DNA from: Chamaecyparis obtusa
Lineage: Eukaryota; Streptophyta; Pinopsida; Cupressales; Cupressaceae
Direction of reading: 5' to 3'
Length of the DNA: 64,000 nucleotides
Assembly: GCA_027943335.1 (NCBI GenBank)
Contig: BSBK01001869.1
Coordinates: 1,325,001-1,389,000 of the forward strand
Part shown: piece after piece, positions 46,201 through 58,989 of the stretch
Position numbering within the stretch: the first letter of the stretch is position 1
Layout: each line of letters starts with the position of its first letter
Program-made: the position numbers and the translations under genes
The notes under the pieces: model-generated
What the model was told of the DNA's origin: nothing
Databases searched by the model: none
What the model saw: only the letters and a program-made list of their open reading frames with translations

Positions 46201-49200
46201 TTTAATAAAATGCTTTTGAAAGACTACTTTAAAATATATTGTTTGTAAATAATTAAATGCTTAAGCGAATGTCTTATAAATGCAAATACTAACCAAAATC
46301 CAGAGATTAAAAATAGACCATTGCCTTCTCCTTCTTAGGTGATGAAGTTGTATCCTTATGATTATATGTATAACCTTATGAAACAATTTTAAACTATCAA
46401 CCAAATGGCTTCTATATGTTCAAATATTTTTGAATTAATATTGTAGTTATTCTTATTGATTTTAAATTTTCTCAGAAAGGCCAACAAGACATAATAAATT
46501 TGATAACCAATCTTTATCCTGATGATCAAACTGTAACATATTTAAAATACTATTCCATAAGACTACACATTTAGCCTCTATTTTTATGAAATAGATATCA
46601 TAAGGAACTAATCAATAAAGACACCAAAATCACAACTTTGAAAGAAGAACTATTGATTTGTATTAAACCTGGGAATATGATTGCATACAATTGGACATAT
46701 GATCTGAAGAAAATATCAATTGTTCATTCTAAAATAAAGTATCAAGATTTTATCTATATCCCCCTTTCCCCTATCCCCCTGTTAGACATCAAAATGATCC
46801 CCTATACATAAATGAGGATTCAATTTGGGTGAAAAGGAATACCCTTTCAAAAAGACTTGTAACTTCTTAACTGACAACTAAACAAATTTGACATAATAGC
46901 TTAATTACATAAAAGATGATAACATTTTTTAAAACATCTTGAAATACGTACTAATCCCCTAGCACCTAACATCTCTAAATGTGATCTGAGTATTTCTTTG
47001 AAGCATAGGTATCAGTGTCACGAATAATGTCCTCGACACTAATTTACAGGATGACAAGGTGCTCCATTTTGCAATATTTGTGTCCTTTTTATTATGTGGA
47101 TCCTTCCATACTTCTTGCCACTAATAAATAGATCCTGCACAAATAAAAATAAATTAATGACATATTAAATTAGAAAAATAAAATCTTACCTATCATTAGG
47201 AAGCATTTGGAGAATGATTTTCAGCCTTCTCCTTAAATTTTCAGCTACATGAAATGCACTTGACTATCCACAGGTTCCATTCTTTTGAGTTTCAGGAATT
47301 GCACTTCCTCCCTCCATTCTTTGATGGACATTTTTGTACTTCAAATTCTTCCCTTCTGACCAAAGAGTTTGATTACGTAGCGGGTCTCTTATCGCTTATC
47401 AATTAGATCCCAACTTTTTTTCCTCCTTTATCTTCTTCAACACAACTTGTAATTTTGAAATGTGTGGGCCCCAACCTTCCCTTCATAATTTTGGGAATTT
47501 CCTTACTATGCTTCAATTCTCAATCACTATAGCACCCCGAGCATCAATTCTTTGCACTAGAGTACTTAGCATATCTTCAAAGTTCTGACTTTCCATCATC
47601 ATGTCAGATCTTGATGATTTGTCTTCACTTTACATAACAGGATAACTCATAAGCTGATCATTTTCTCTTTCCCATTTTTTGGTATAGATAATCTTGATAA
47701 CCTTATTGGGTATCGAGATATCTCAAAACCTACTTCAACGATGGTCATTTCTATACTAATAAGTCCATTGGTTCAACTCATCATGATGATTTTATTTTAG
47801 ACTATCACCATATGTCATATCGATGTATTCATTAGGAATCAAAGGAGCTCGATACATATCCTAATTTATTTAGTGCTTTCGAACAAAACAATGCTTCGTG
47901 TTACTTAGCTTCTAGGTTATTTGAAATGTTGTCTTACTCGATGAATTATTTCAACCCTTCGGACAATTTTTGTGTGTGCTTTTTTTACGTCACCCATTAT
48001 TGGATAAAATCCTCTTGCACCAACCACCTTTTCAACTTAACCAATGGTGAATGTTATTCGACATGACATCATTTCTCAAACCATTCTTCCTTCGAATAAC
48101 TTTTGTATCATTTCATTTTTCGTTGGGTTACCTGACATAATATTTTATTTGATGTATCAAATAAAGTGGCCCCATCATATTATGAAGAACCTTGGGCATT
48201 TTTATTCAACCATATTCACTTATTTGAAACATGATTTTATTCGATGCTCGGGGAAAATGGGTCCCAGAAGCTAATTCCCTTTTCTGATATATTGAAGCCT
48301 CAGCATAGTGTCTTTTATCTTATATAAAATAATGTATTTATCTATTGTTCAAAAAAACCTTTCAAATAAAAGTTTCTTTGATTATGCCCCTTCCTAGTTT
48401 GTTTGAAATTCCCTTTTATTCAATGATCCTTTGTTGTTTTTCATGCAATCATATTCTGCCACTTGTAATGCATATTTTCTCTAAATTTGTCATTTTGAGA
48501 ATTTAACTAATCTCCAACTTATCAAATATGTCTTTGCACCTTATTCATGTGACATATATCAAAAATGGATTGTCATAATAAAGTGTGTGTTCATAAAATT
48601 ATCTTTTATAAAATGTGAAAACTTGTCTCCAAATATCATAGTTTAATCATAACAGAAATAGGGTAACCAAAGATCTAAACAAACCCTTAATCATAGAATG
48701 ATGTGGACTGGTAACATAAGTTTAGACACAATAAAAAATATGTTACAAGACTCTAAAATCCAAAGGCCCTTTACTATGGTTTATAGAAAACACAATCAAC
48801 TTGAGAGAGTTAACATCAACTTGGGTAGACAACTTGTTACAGAAGATCCTTAACTAGGGTTTTATGACAAGAAATATTAACGATGCTTTACAAAATTAAC
48901 CCTAAACTCTAAATGAATCAAACTCATAATGGCATAATAACACAAACCCAAGTATGAAGATAATATTGGAACAAAAGTTTAGTAATCTTGGGTTTAATCA
49001 AGATTATAGAGGGAAAAAATAATCTATGATAGAGTATGTTAGCACTGTTTTAGATTTTTATCCTCATACTTTAGAAGGTTTCAAAATTTGGTTCTTAGAC
49101 CTAATTGTGAGGTTTTATGGCTAAACCCTAGCTTGACCTAAAATCTATTATGTTCGAGTGTTACTTTTTTGGCTCACTAACTCCCCAAAATAGACATGTG

Positions 49201-49240
49201 CAATATTGACCCCTTTTTTAAAATGACCACTTTATATGTT
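46201..49240. other. Mostly unrecognised; weak coding-like frame at 47602-47274 (minus)
   Basis: On the minus strand from 47602 one frame reads MMMESQNFEDMLSTLVQRID and, after stops, GWGPHISKLQVVLKKIKEEK and SEGKNLKYKNVHQRMEGG. It could be a remnant of a gag-like or other element protein, but I recognise no domain. The rest of the stretch has no repeat or gene I can support. Confidence 0.25.
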
Positions 49241-49419
49241 ATGCTGCCAGGTTGTCGAACGGGGTCCCTTTTTAATATTTCTTTCACAGCCTAAGTTTCC
49301 TGTTAATATTTCCAAGTGACTAACCTTTTGAAACTTGTGGTTGTTGTTGAATCTTGAGTTCCCGGTTGTCAGAATTTGTGACATGCGAATTAGTGACAGG
49401 AGGACATCTGTCCAAGCAG

Positions 49420-50400
49420 GCCCATCTTCAAAGCCTATTGTCGATTAAACAAAGGAATGCATCAATGGTTGTCGTTATACCATTGGGTCAAGCTGATTTC
49501 TTTTCAAGCATCATGGTTTAGTGACAAGTGTTCGATCGACATCCGTTCTGACAGAGGCAAGTTCTGGCTTGTCATTCTTCATGGCATTTCTCTCAGGTTG
49601 ACACTTGTCTTAAGTGACATAGTAGCTATGGGGTTGGACTTTTTCAAAGGATAAAGCTCAGATTGATCTTATGATTGTCGTTATACCATTGAAGAAAGTT
49701 GTGAAGTGTTTAAGTTTTGTGGTATAGAGATGACCATCTAATTCTCTATGAAGGAAGAGATATGAAGTGGTCCCTAATTTTCTAGGTCACCCTAATATGT
49801 TCATTTTCTATTGGTTGAAATAAGTCATGATGTGGCAGTCGACGGGGTGTTTGGTACTAAGAAAGAAAGGGAGACGGGCCCGCCCGCATGTTTCTTGTAA
49901 ACATGGCAAGTTCTGACTCGATGAAGAATTAAGTAAAGTATTAAGGTGGGGTCAGCCTTCTCAGGTAGTTAAAGCTCGACAAGATCCTATGGTTGTCGGT
50001 ATACTGCTGGGATAAGATGCATGATTTTTAAGGCCTATGGTATAGCGACGTTCGTTAGATCTTGTTTAAAGGATGTGGACTAAAAGGTGGGTCCTTAGTC
50101 GCAAAGTCATGCTAACAGGTTTGTTTTTGATTGGCCAAAAGCAGGAGGTGACTTGTCAAGCTGTCAGTATGCTTAACACCGAGGAAAAAGTTAGGGTTCT
50201 ACCTATTGGTTTGTCCGATTTGGCATTTGTTGATTCAATGAAAGGTTTGAAAAGAAAGGTGGGGTCATCATTTTGGGAATTGGTAAATGCATGGTAAGTT
50301 GGGAAAATATCTACGGTAGTCGCTACACCACTAAGGAAAGATGTTCGGATCTTATGCCCATGCTTTAGCAATAGGGTGACACCTGTCCGCTCTGACCAAA
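49420..50400. repeat. Four diverged repeats with GTTGTCGTTATACCATT core
   Basis: The cores start at about 49467, 49673, 49991 and 50315. Each is followed 20-60 bases later by a GTTTTGTGGTATAGAGA or CCTATGGTATAGCGAC-like segment and often by CATCCGTTCTGAC or CTGTCCGCTCTGACC. Spacing is 206, 318 and 324 bp. They sit just upstream of the long frame at 50900, as repeated promoter or leader sequences do in some retroelements. CG dinucleotides are denser here than elsewhere. Confidence 0.55.
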
Positions 50401-50899
50401 GTTAAGTTATTTCTTTTTCCCACATGATTAAATTGAGTTGTTCTCATTAGTTGGGAACTAGTTTGGGGAAAATAACAAGAGGGTTGCGCGGCTATTTTTG
50501 TTGACCACCCGATGCGCTGAAAAGAGAAGAAGATCAATGGTCCAAATTTGAATTTCTTCCCTATGACATTGCTCACGTCCTATGAATGTTGAGGCTGCCA
50601 GTTTTCAGTAATGGCGAACTTAATGAGCTACGTGTGGATGAATTGCAAATGGTTGGCAAGACATTATATACCCTAATTTGATCGTTGCATTCTTTACCTC
50701 TTTCATAAGTGTCTTGGTGAACTGGATTATTTTCTAGAGTGATATCAAGCAAATTTTTGCAGGCACCTGGTAGGTCATAATTTCTAAATTCAAGAATTTT
50801 TTGAGGCTTTGAGGAAGTTGTGAAGAAATTATGTTGATAGCTGGTAATATTTAGGGTTTTCTCTGGTATTTACACATTGTTTTGAAAGCCCTAGTTAAA

Positions 50900-52762
50900 A
50901 TGCCACCAAAGAGGGGATTGTCTGGGAAGACAGAGTATAAGGATAGGGGTGTTTTTGAAGACTTGATGCAATTGCTCCTGCATTCAAACAATGGGGCAGC
51001 AAGACTGAAGGAATTGATCCCAAGAAACCCTAGGGATTATGTGAATAGTGGGCTCCATGATAGAGGAAACTGGATGAGGGAAACTAGGGTGGGAGAAGAT
51101 CACAATGGTCTCATTTTGTTCAGGTCAGCGTATTCACAAAGGAATTCATGTGCCCCCCTTAGTAATATTTGGCAATTTGATATAGGGAAATTGGTTGTCC
51201 CTGGAGTATTTATGGATGCAAAATTTTTTATCCAAATTGCTAAATGTTATGATCCTGTAACTAAATGTGTCAAGTATGTGAATGGAAATGATTTAATTAG
51301 CATCATAGAAGATGAGATCAAGGAGGTATTTTCATTAAATGACCCTTTTGTTGGGTTAGAAAAGATAGATTGTAATGAGTTCATTGAGGTATATGAAGCT
51401 CAGAAAGATTACTTGAGGACAAGGCCTCTAAGGGATTTTTTGGACCAAATTGGATCAATGTGTGTTGTTAGCTCAAGTACACCAAAGCCTTTTAGGTTGG
51501 ATCTATTCAGTAAACGTGCACAGGGTTTTTATAAGTCTCTAACTCTAATCCTAGGGCATGATGAAGATACTCATATGCCTATTCCATATATGTTTATGAT
51601 GGTGCAATCTCTACATCCCCAATTGGCACTAATCTTTGATTTTGCCTCTCACTTGGCTGACCTAATCCATGAGGGATTGATGGGAATAAAGAACATGAAG
51701 GTTAGTAGGCCCTTTGGGTGGTACTCTATGCTCATGCATATGTTCTTGTACAAATGTGAGCAGTTTTTCAATTCAACAGTCAACATTGTCAAAGAGAGGA
51801 ATTGGGAAACTCTCCCAATTCAGCTATGGACCACAGCCTTCTCATGGGATAGAACTGGTGCTAGTTTTATTGCTTTTGACAGAGATTTTGCCTCAAGGCT
51901 TAGGACATTGTTGTTTTTTGACAATCCTAGAATTCCAAGGGAACTATTAAGATTGATTAGACCAAAAGAATATTGTCAGGATATTACCATAGTTCATAAT
52001 TTTGGTGATATTATACTGTATCCAGTCTCCACAGTCTTTAGGGTATATGGTTGTAGGGTGGCACCATACATTTTTCCCTACCAAGTTCCATTGAAGATAG
52101 GATATGCTAAAATTTTAAGGCAAATTGGTGACTTGCAAGAAATTGCTCTCACTGGTAAAGGAAGAGGGACTTTCTTCCCAGATATTACAATTACCCATCA
52201 ATATGTTATCACTAAAGGAGGATGGGTGTATTTAAACCAAGTCTTGCAACCCTACAAGATGGCTACAGTTGTGGTTAGGTGTGCAAACAATGAGGGTTTC
52301 TTATCAGGAATGTTTAGGGACAAGATAAGGTGTGCTCTTATGGAGCAGCAATTCTATTTTCTTGAGGACATAATAAGGAATGAGTTTGACCTCCAAACTC
52401 AAGAAATTAAGGAGAAATGGATAATCTACAAAAAGACTGTAGATTTTATTAGGAATTTTGATAAAACTTATGATCCATTGAAGGGTTTTGAGCCATGGGC
52501 TAGAAAGATAGAGGCTCTTATGGAGCATTTTGAAGGGATTATGCATGCAGTGTATGAGAAAAGGGCTGCTGTGAGTAAGATAGACCCTGAGAGAGCTAGG
52601 CAGATTCTAAGCCAGCCAGGATATACAAAGTTGACCCCAAGGGGAATTTACACTATACAAAAGAGAAGTGGTTATACTGTTCTTCTACCAACACAGCAGA
52701 GAGGTGAGGATCTTCCTTCTACTTTAAGAGGAAAGAGGCCTATGGATGATCAGACAATGTAG
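50900..52762 (+). CDS. Unrecognised 620-codon open frame, probably an element ORF
   Basis: The longest open frame in the window. The ATG at 50900 is the first in frame; an open TTG-led extension to 50882 exists but needs no use. The product begins MPPKRGLSGKTEYKDRGVFE, basic then mixed. It contains IWQFDIGKLVVPGVFMDAKF, DEIKEVFSLNDPFVGLE, SKRAQGFYKSLTLILGHDED, KNMKVSRPFGWYSMLMHMF, TTAFSWDRTGASFIAF and FPDITITHQYVITKGGWVYL, and ends GKRPMDDQTM at a TAG. No signal peptide or clear membrane helix is visible. I recognise no catalytic motif. The pattern of a plant-specific N-terminal ORF in a retroelement is my best guess. It continues in frame after the stop. Confidence 0.55.
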   Translation: MPPKRGLSGKTEYKDRGVFEDLMQLLLHSNNGAARLKELIPRNPRDYVNSGLHDRGNWMRETRVGEDHNGLILFRSAYSQRNSCAPLSNIWQFDIGKLVVPGVFMDAKFFIQIAKCYDPVTKCVKYVNGNDLISIIEDEIKEVFSLNDPFVGLEKIDCNEFIEVYEAQKDYLRTRPLRDFLDQIGSMCVVSSSTPKPFRLDLFSKRAQGFYKSLTLILGHDEDTHMPIPYMFMMVQSLHPQLALIFDFASHLADLIHEGLMGIKNMKVSRPFGWYSMLMHMFLYKCEQFFNSTVNIVKERNWETLPIQLWTTAFSWDRTGASFIAFDRDFASRLRTLLFFDNPRIPRELLRLIRPKEYCQDITIVHNFGDIILYPVSTVFRVYGCRVAPYIFPYQVPLKIGYAKILRQIGDLQEIALTGKGRGTFFPDITITHQYVITKGGWVYLNQVLQPYKMATVVVRCANNEGFLSGMFRDKIRCALMEQQFYFLEDIIRNEFDLQTQEIKEKWIIYKKTVDFIRNFDKTYDPLKGFEPWARKIEALMEHFEGIMHAVYEKRAAVSKIDPERARQILSQPGYTKLTPRGIYTIQKRSGYTVLLPTQQRGEDLPSTLRGKRPMDDQTM

Positions 52763-54577
52763 GGACCCTCTCCTAAGAGGCAGAGACAGGAGGGATCAGG
52801 GTCAGAACAAAATATTTATTCTCCTTCTCAATGCCCCTTACACTTAGATGAACATGAGGTAGTTGAACAATTAGTACAAATGAGGAATGAGGGGAACATT
52901 TTTGTTTCCAATGATGAATTACAGGAAGGAATGCCAGAGGTACCTAAGGAGGTAGCAATGGATCTCATTATTGTTGAATTTGAGGGTAAACAAATTGACC
53001 CTATTTTGAAACAAGCTAGTGACTCTTTTGTTGTTGATGACAAGTTTGTAAAGACTAGGGCATTTTTGCAATTTTTATGGAGAATGAAGATAAATCAGTT
53101 TAAAGAAATTTGTGAAAAGAAGAAAGAAGAGTTCCTTGATAGGGACATAGCAGAGATTGAAACTAAAACCAAGGGTGAGATGATGAAGCAGTTTGAGAAG
53201 ATTACTCCTGAGGAGGGAAGGGCTATGGTCCATACTGCAGGGGTGTTAATTCTACCAGAATGGGATATTGCAGATGCAATAATTTTTTATCAAGTTAGGA
53301 AGAGCAAGATAAAGACCCTTGCTACTACAGAACAAGCTCAGCAAGCTGCTAGAGGTATTGCTTTCTCAGATGATCATGCAGCCTTGGTTGTGTAGTCCCT
53401 TAAGAGGGAAGAAAACAAAGGAAAAAGAGAGGCTCTCTCTTCATAGTATGCTGGAAATTTGTTAATGCAATGAGTAGGTGAAACTTCTGGTGTAGAGGCT
53501 TCAAACCTCATTTTAGAAACTACCAAATTTAATTTTAAGGTGGCAGAAAAAGATGCACAAGAGGAGGAAGAGCTAAGGCTTAAGTTTGAAACTATGCTTA
53601 AGTCCTATAATGAGCTTAAAATAGAGTTGATCCAAAAGGACAAGTTGATTGCTAAATTGTCAAGACCATAGGATCATAGGTCACCCCAATTAATGATAGC
53701 TGACAAACTTGTAGTGGCTTCTTCATCTAGCCCTATCATTGAATTTCCACCATCACCTTACCCAGAGACACACCTAGATGCAAGGCTCAGTTGGGAGAAG
53801 CAACAGTTGCTTGAAGAGACAAATCATTTCAAAAGAAAAAGAGCAGAATTGGACAAGCTGAGGGAAGAACATTTGAAAGATAAGAGCTTATTAGAGTAGA
53901 AGTATGAAGAAAAGGTAACAGAGGCTATGATGTAGTTTGCTACAAATCTAAATCCCACAGTTCTGTTTGACCATGCTAGGAGGCTGAGGATATTTCTCAC
54001 ATCATTAGATAAGCATAAGAGTGATTTTGGACTAATCTTCAAGAAATGGATTGAGAGATCTTCGAATGTGAGATTATTCAGATGGTTGTCCAAGTCTCAA
54101 AATGATCCTAATCCATTGATCAAGCCACTGCATCAAAATGTCAAAAGGCTTGTAGAACATGATATACTTTTGGGTGATTTTGAAAGAAAATCAAATTTTC
54201 TGAAGAAAGAATTGACACTCTCCAGCTGTGACTTGATCCCAGGAGTTTTTAAGAAGAATGGTGAGCTTAAAGAATTGATCAAATGGCGAGCACAAATAGA
54301 TGATGACTTTTTTGCTAGAATGACTAGCATTTTGACTTTAGAAAATACTTTATTCTTTATACATACTATTGAGACATTAATTTCTACCAAGTCTAAGTTT
54401 GATTTCATTTAGTGAGAGATCATTCAATTGGAGGACAGGTGGGAACAGTTATCTGGCAAAAATGTAGAGTTTGCAAATTTTGAGTTCCCAAGTGAAGAGG
54501 TGTATAACAGGTGGAGGTATCAGTACATACCTCATGCAAAAAAAGTAAATACTCCACCTACCTCTTTAGACAAATGA
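52763..54577 (+). pseudogene. In-frame continuation of the unknown ORF, nine stops in all, no frameshift
   Basis: The same frame runs to a final TGA at 54575-54577, 1225 codons from ATG 50900. In-frame stops: TAG at 52760, 53393, 53444, 53669, 53897, 53933 and 54410; TGA at 53471 and 54413; no TAA. After the first stop comes a Pro/Ser/Gln-rich basic linker (GPSPKRQRQEGSGSEQ). Next are a charged domain (52880-53392; EKKKEEFLDRDIAEIETKTK, ITPEEGRAMVHTAGVLILPE) and two coiled-coil-like stretches (about 53550-53665 and 53785-53935). A last block (53945-54409) has DHARRLRIFLTSLDKHKSD and FKKWIER. Either a decayed single protein or, less likely, stop-codon readthrough. Confidence 0.55.
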
Positions 54578-55020
54578 AGATAGTAACCTTTTAAGTCATG
54601 AAAGTTGTTGAGATGTAGAGAGGTATTTACTGTAGGAATGATAGCGAAGATATTGCAATTAGATTTGTTGGAAGAAGCCGAGGACAGAATTGAAGACATA
54701 AAGCAAGGCAGCTCATCTACAAATATCTCACCAATTTTGATCGATGTATTTATTGTAAACCCAATAGGGTTGTTGTAAAGTTTTTAGGTTAAGAATTTTG
54801 TAAACCCTAGAATGATCGGTAGCTTGTTGCATTTCCTTGTATATAAAGGATTTTTCATGATCATTCTAGGCATTGAGAGTTTAGGTGTTGAGAAGATAGA
54901 AATTTTTAAACCCTAACCCTCAGTCGAGGATTGTAACATTTTGTATTATTTTTCATCAAGCAATAGAGAAGAAGTACAGGTTTTTGCTGCTATCTTGCAT
55001 GCTTATTGTTCAGGACATGT
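54578..55020 (+). promoter_or_regulatory. LTR-like promoter region downstream of the unknown ORF
   Basis: A TATA box TATATAAAGG lies at about 54839-54849, between a perfect 12-bp inverted repeat, CCTAGAATGATC (54806-54817) and GATCATTCTAGG (54859-54870). AAACCCTAACCCT, a telo-box-like motif, follows at about 54909. This resembles the U3/R part of an LTR placed after the coding region, which would make the ORF part of a + strand retroelement. I found no matching copy upstream. Confidence 0.4.
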
Positions 55021-57841
55021 TCTATACAAAGACAAAAGGTTATACTTAATACAAATTTCAAAGTCTTTTCCTCTCCATTATGTTTATTCTATGAATCTTT
55101 AAATCTTTTTTTGAGATTTATATGTATGTATTTGGCTTTGAGTTCTGATCTAGGGTTGGATTAAATATTGCTCAAGGTGAGATACATGTTCATTAAATCT
55201 ACATAGGGATTATCTGCAAGTAGGGATGAGTTGAAATATTTGTATTTATGTTAAGAGATTAGTTATTTCAAGAGTATTTGTGTTGATTCTATTCTCTGGT
55301 ATTATTTACCCAATGGATAAGGCACTAGCCTATATTTACCTATCTTTGCTTTGTGAGGAATGATCAAAATCTTTGTAATCGTTAACATATAATCAATTCT
55401 AGTCTTTTAAGGTTTCATTTACTTTATATAGTTGTTTTATCCAATGATGAAGAGTTAATGAATAATAGGTTGTTATTTAGTACTTTCTCACTGTTATCTG
55501 TTGTAAGATCCAGTATTGAGTAAAGGATAGAGTTGTATTCATTGGATCAGGTGTACCTACCTTGGTTTTACAGAGCCAGAAGTGAAGAGGGCAGTCTTGT
55601 CCCTATAGTTGGTCTAATTGCTTATAGATTTTCCACATTTGGAGTTAACCCCTCCTTAATATCAGTCATAAGTATATTGTTATCTCATGGAGTGTAAAAT
55701 ATTTTGAAGAACCAACAGAGTAGACCCTATAAGACTTTTGATAAACTAACCACAATTAAATCATGAATTAAAGCCCTCAAAAAAAATCTTTTATCACATA
55801 CAAGGAAACAGGAAATATTAACAAACTAATCACAATCCTAACAATAATAAAAGATTTTTTAGCATTTAGGAGTGATTTAACAAAAAACAAAGATGAATTA
55901 ACCTCTAACACATGGAATAAACAAATCTCAAACACTTGACCAAAAAAAAATTTAACAAAGAAATCGTAAAATGAGAACACTTGTGGATGCAGTTATAAGA
56001 CGTTTTCACAATCTCGTGTATACTAGAATTTAAATCCCTTAAAAATATTTCCTCAATCTTTCTACAAACTATCAATTCAAGCCAAGTTATTTTTTGCCAC
56101 CAAGAAACCAAAACAACATCATCATTCATGTCGATGTCCTTACCCATTCAAGTTGTTCCCTAGCTCATTCGAGCTTAAGGGTTGACAAAAATGCTAATAC
56201 AATATATTCCAAGTTTCAAGTAATCATATTTTGACAGTAATGGCATGTTTTTTCATGATTTGAATCACATTAATTCTCATATTGCATAAATTTTGATATC
56301 ATAACCTTAGTACTACTAGGTGTTGAGTGTTGTGTAAAACAACATACAAACTTTAAGTCTTTTATCACCTAGGAAAAGCTGACCAAAAGGCTTGCCTATC
56401 ACAAAGATAAATGATCCCCTTTTTTCAAATGCAAATACCAAGTCATGCTTCGTAATTATAATGACATGAATAGAGATAGTGAACTTATAAAGGCCCCTAC
56501 CCCTACCCCCTACTATTTAAAGGGTAAGGGCCCTACTATTCTATCATTTCCCCCTTTTAGATTATTGTCGGTGAAGAAAAGTTGTGAAGCTTGCTAACAG
56601 AAACTGAGTTATCTGTCTTTGTAGACAAGTATTGGCTAATGCCTGTTGAACTACTCATCAATGCCTACTGAACCAAATCAACTTGAGCATCACTTCTGAC
56701 TTGTAATCTTGTTTTGATTGTAAACTAATTTATGAACTTGTAGTAAACATCAAATGGTATGTAGATCAAATGCCAAGTGAAACTTAATCGCATTGTGTAT
56801 GTCCCGAATGTCAAATGCAATAGAAATCATACAACAAATTGTTAATCAACCTGATCACTCAGAATTTTGATTATTGTCCAAGTACTCAAATGAATAAAAG
56901 TGGAATGTCTTGAAAACTAAATACTATCAAGTGCCAAGTAATCAATTCATCAAATGCCAAGTAATCAATTCATCAAATGCCAAGTAAGCAATACTAATTT
57001 ATTATCATAAGCATCACATAAGTACCATATCACTATTCACAGATATGCATCAAGTTATGTATAAAGTATCAACCATATGTTATCATGCTCAGGTTATTCC
57101 AATTAGTGTTATGTTGTCAAGGGCAACAGTCTAGGGGAAACAAACTAATATTTATATAGTATTGTACAATAGAAAAATGGAAGCAATGAAAAGGGGAAGA
57201 TTACTCCTTTTCAAACTTGCACATTTGGAAGGAAAATGTCCCAATAGGCACAGGTGGGTCATAGGCACTGAATGAGTCAATTATCCTTTGCACTAAAATG
57301 AAATATGTGGAATAAATATTAGAAAGGCTTATGTGTACCTAGAATCAAGATAGAGAGTGTGTTGATTTAGATCTGTATTTTTTGATAAATAGAATCCTGA
57401 AAACACTTGTAATTACAAATCTGAGATCCTAGGAATGACACCTATCTAAACTTCAAATATTAGTTGATTCTAGGGGGGGAAAAATTTTTGAAATGTTTTG
57501 TTCCCAAGAACAAAATGGTTTTTGTTATGTTCTCGGTGTTCTTGGCTGAGAATTGCAAGGTTACTCCATTAAATTTTAATCTTTCTAGATAGTTTTGATA
57601 GTTACACCACTTGTTCCTACACACACAAAAATGGGAAGAAGGTTGTATAAAGGGGTTTTCCATATTCAAAATATTGTTTAGGAATCAAATTTGAAAAGAT
57701 ATGAAATCATGTTGTCATATAGCAGAGGCTATATTTGTTAAATGAAGTATATCATACCTTGGAAATGAAAATGCTTCTTTGAATATGATCAAATATGTTG
57801 ATGCAATAGCTTTGACTTAACACAAAAATCGAAAAGGAAAT
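55021..57841. other. No gene recognised; one short minisatellite
   Basis: A + strand C-rich tract (CCCCTACCCCTACCCCC) occurs at 56498-56512. Open frames at 55777-56147 (minus) have no domain. Three units of a 23-bp repeat are annotated separately. Confidence 0.4.
56928..56996. repeat. 23-bp minisatellite, three units
   Basis: CAARTGCCAAGTAATCAATTCAT repeats three times (56928, 56951, 56974), the last unit diverged. A related single CAAATGCCAAGTGAAACTTA lies at about 56768. Confidence 0.85.
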
Positions 57842-57989
57842 TGTTGTCTATTTTGTCCACCATTATCCTATCACATATATCCAATCTGAGATACCTTTCA
57901 TGGGCTAAAAATTAGTACGTTCCTCTCTGGTTCATCATGTTTGTATTTTTAGAGTCAACTATCTTGACTAGTCAGAACACTCAAAGGAT

Positions 57990-58935
57990 GAATTTTGATG
58001 AGACTTACACCATGTATCATTGAAATAAAATTAAGGAAGTTCATCCACTGTAGGACACTTAAGAACCAATTTTTGGTGAGTCTCACCAAAATTCCTTGAC
58101 CAGATGAACTTCAAAATTTGGAACGCTGATTTCGGTGACACTTCCCCCATGTCTCACTGAAATCTAATGATTGGCATGTCTACATGCTTCAGGGTTGATA
58201 TCAGTGATAAATATCCCATGTCTCATTGAGATTTACATGATATATTTTTAAATAGTAAATAATTCTTAAAGATGTTGGGGAGACATATCGAATGTCTCAC
58301 AAAAATGATAGCAGGTCTGGCTCTTTTTTCTGGTGTTCAGTTCTACATGTCGATGGAACTTCCTTTGGGTCCTATCAATGTAGGAGTTCATCAGGGACAC
58401 AATGAGGATCACAGAAAGTTATATAATTCTCCTCTATGGTTGATGTCACCCTAATAGGATTTCACATCAATGAGAGTCTCACTAAAATCCATTTACTAGA
58501 GGGCTTCTAGGTGTAACATTATTGGGCACCAAGTGCTTTTCCTCGAAGGTCCATGTCACTATGATGGGGGATAATTTTAATGAGAGTCTCACTGAAATAT
58601 ATGAATAGTTCAACATAGAATAGAAAAGATAATTTTGGTGAGACATACGATATGTCTCATTGAAGTCTAACGCCAATGAACAAGGTTCACCAGTGTGATA
58701 TCTCATGTCTAGGTGCTTTGTCAATGGATAGGGTCACCCTGATAGAACCAAGTGTCAGTGAGAGTCTCACTGAATCCAATAAACGTGATGAAATAGATGT
58801 TGGTGAGACTTTCATTTTGTCTCACTGAAACCAATGTTCATCGGGATGACATCGATGGTTGCCAAAGAATTTGGCAATGGGTGGGGTTAATTTAACGGGG
58901 CCATATGTCGGTGATACATATTATTTATATCACTA
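57990..58935. repeat. Array of GTGAGAC...GTCTCAC palindromic modules
   Basis: About eleven modules in under 1 kb, of two forms. One is GGTGAGAC, ~10 bases, GTCTCACTGAAA (for example 58802-58830). The other is a compact perfect inverted repeat, CAGTGAGAGTCTCACTG at 58756-58772, with further compact copies at 58471-58481 and 58581-58591. Spacing is irregular (50-190 bp). The stems match more consistently than the DNA between them. Confidence 0.75.
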
Positions 58936-58989
58936 AAATGATCATGGACTTTGATGATGACAAGAGGATGGCATCGACAATAGTTCTAA

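Noticed and set aside
46740..46790. G-quadruplex-capable C-rich run
   Set aside because: The C runs are too few and irregular to support more than chance.
54909..54921. Telomeric repeat (AAACCCTAACCCT)
   Set aside because: Fewer than two full units; better read as a telo-box-like promoter motif or chance.
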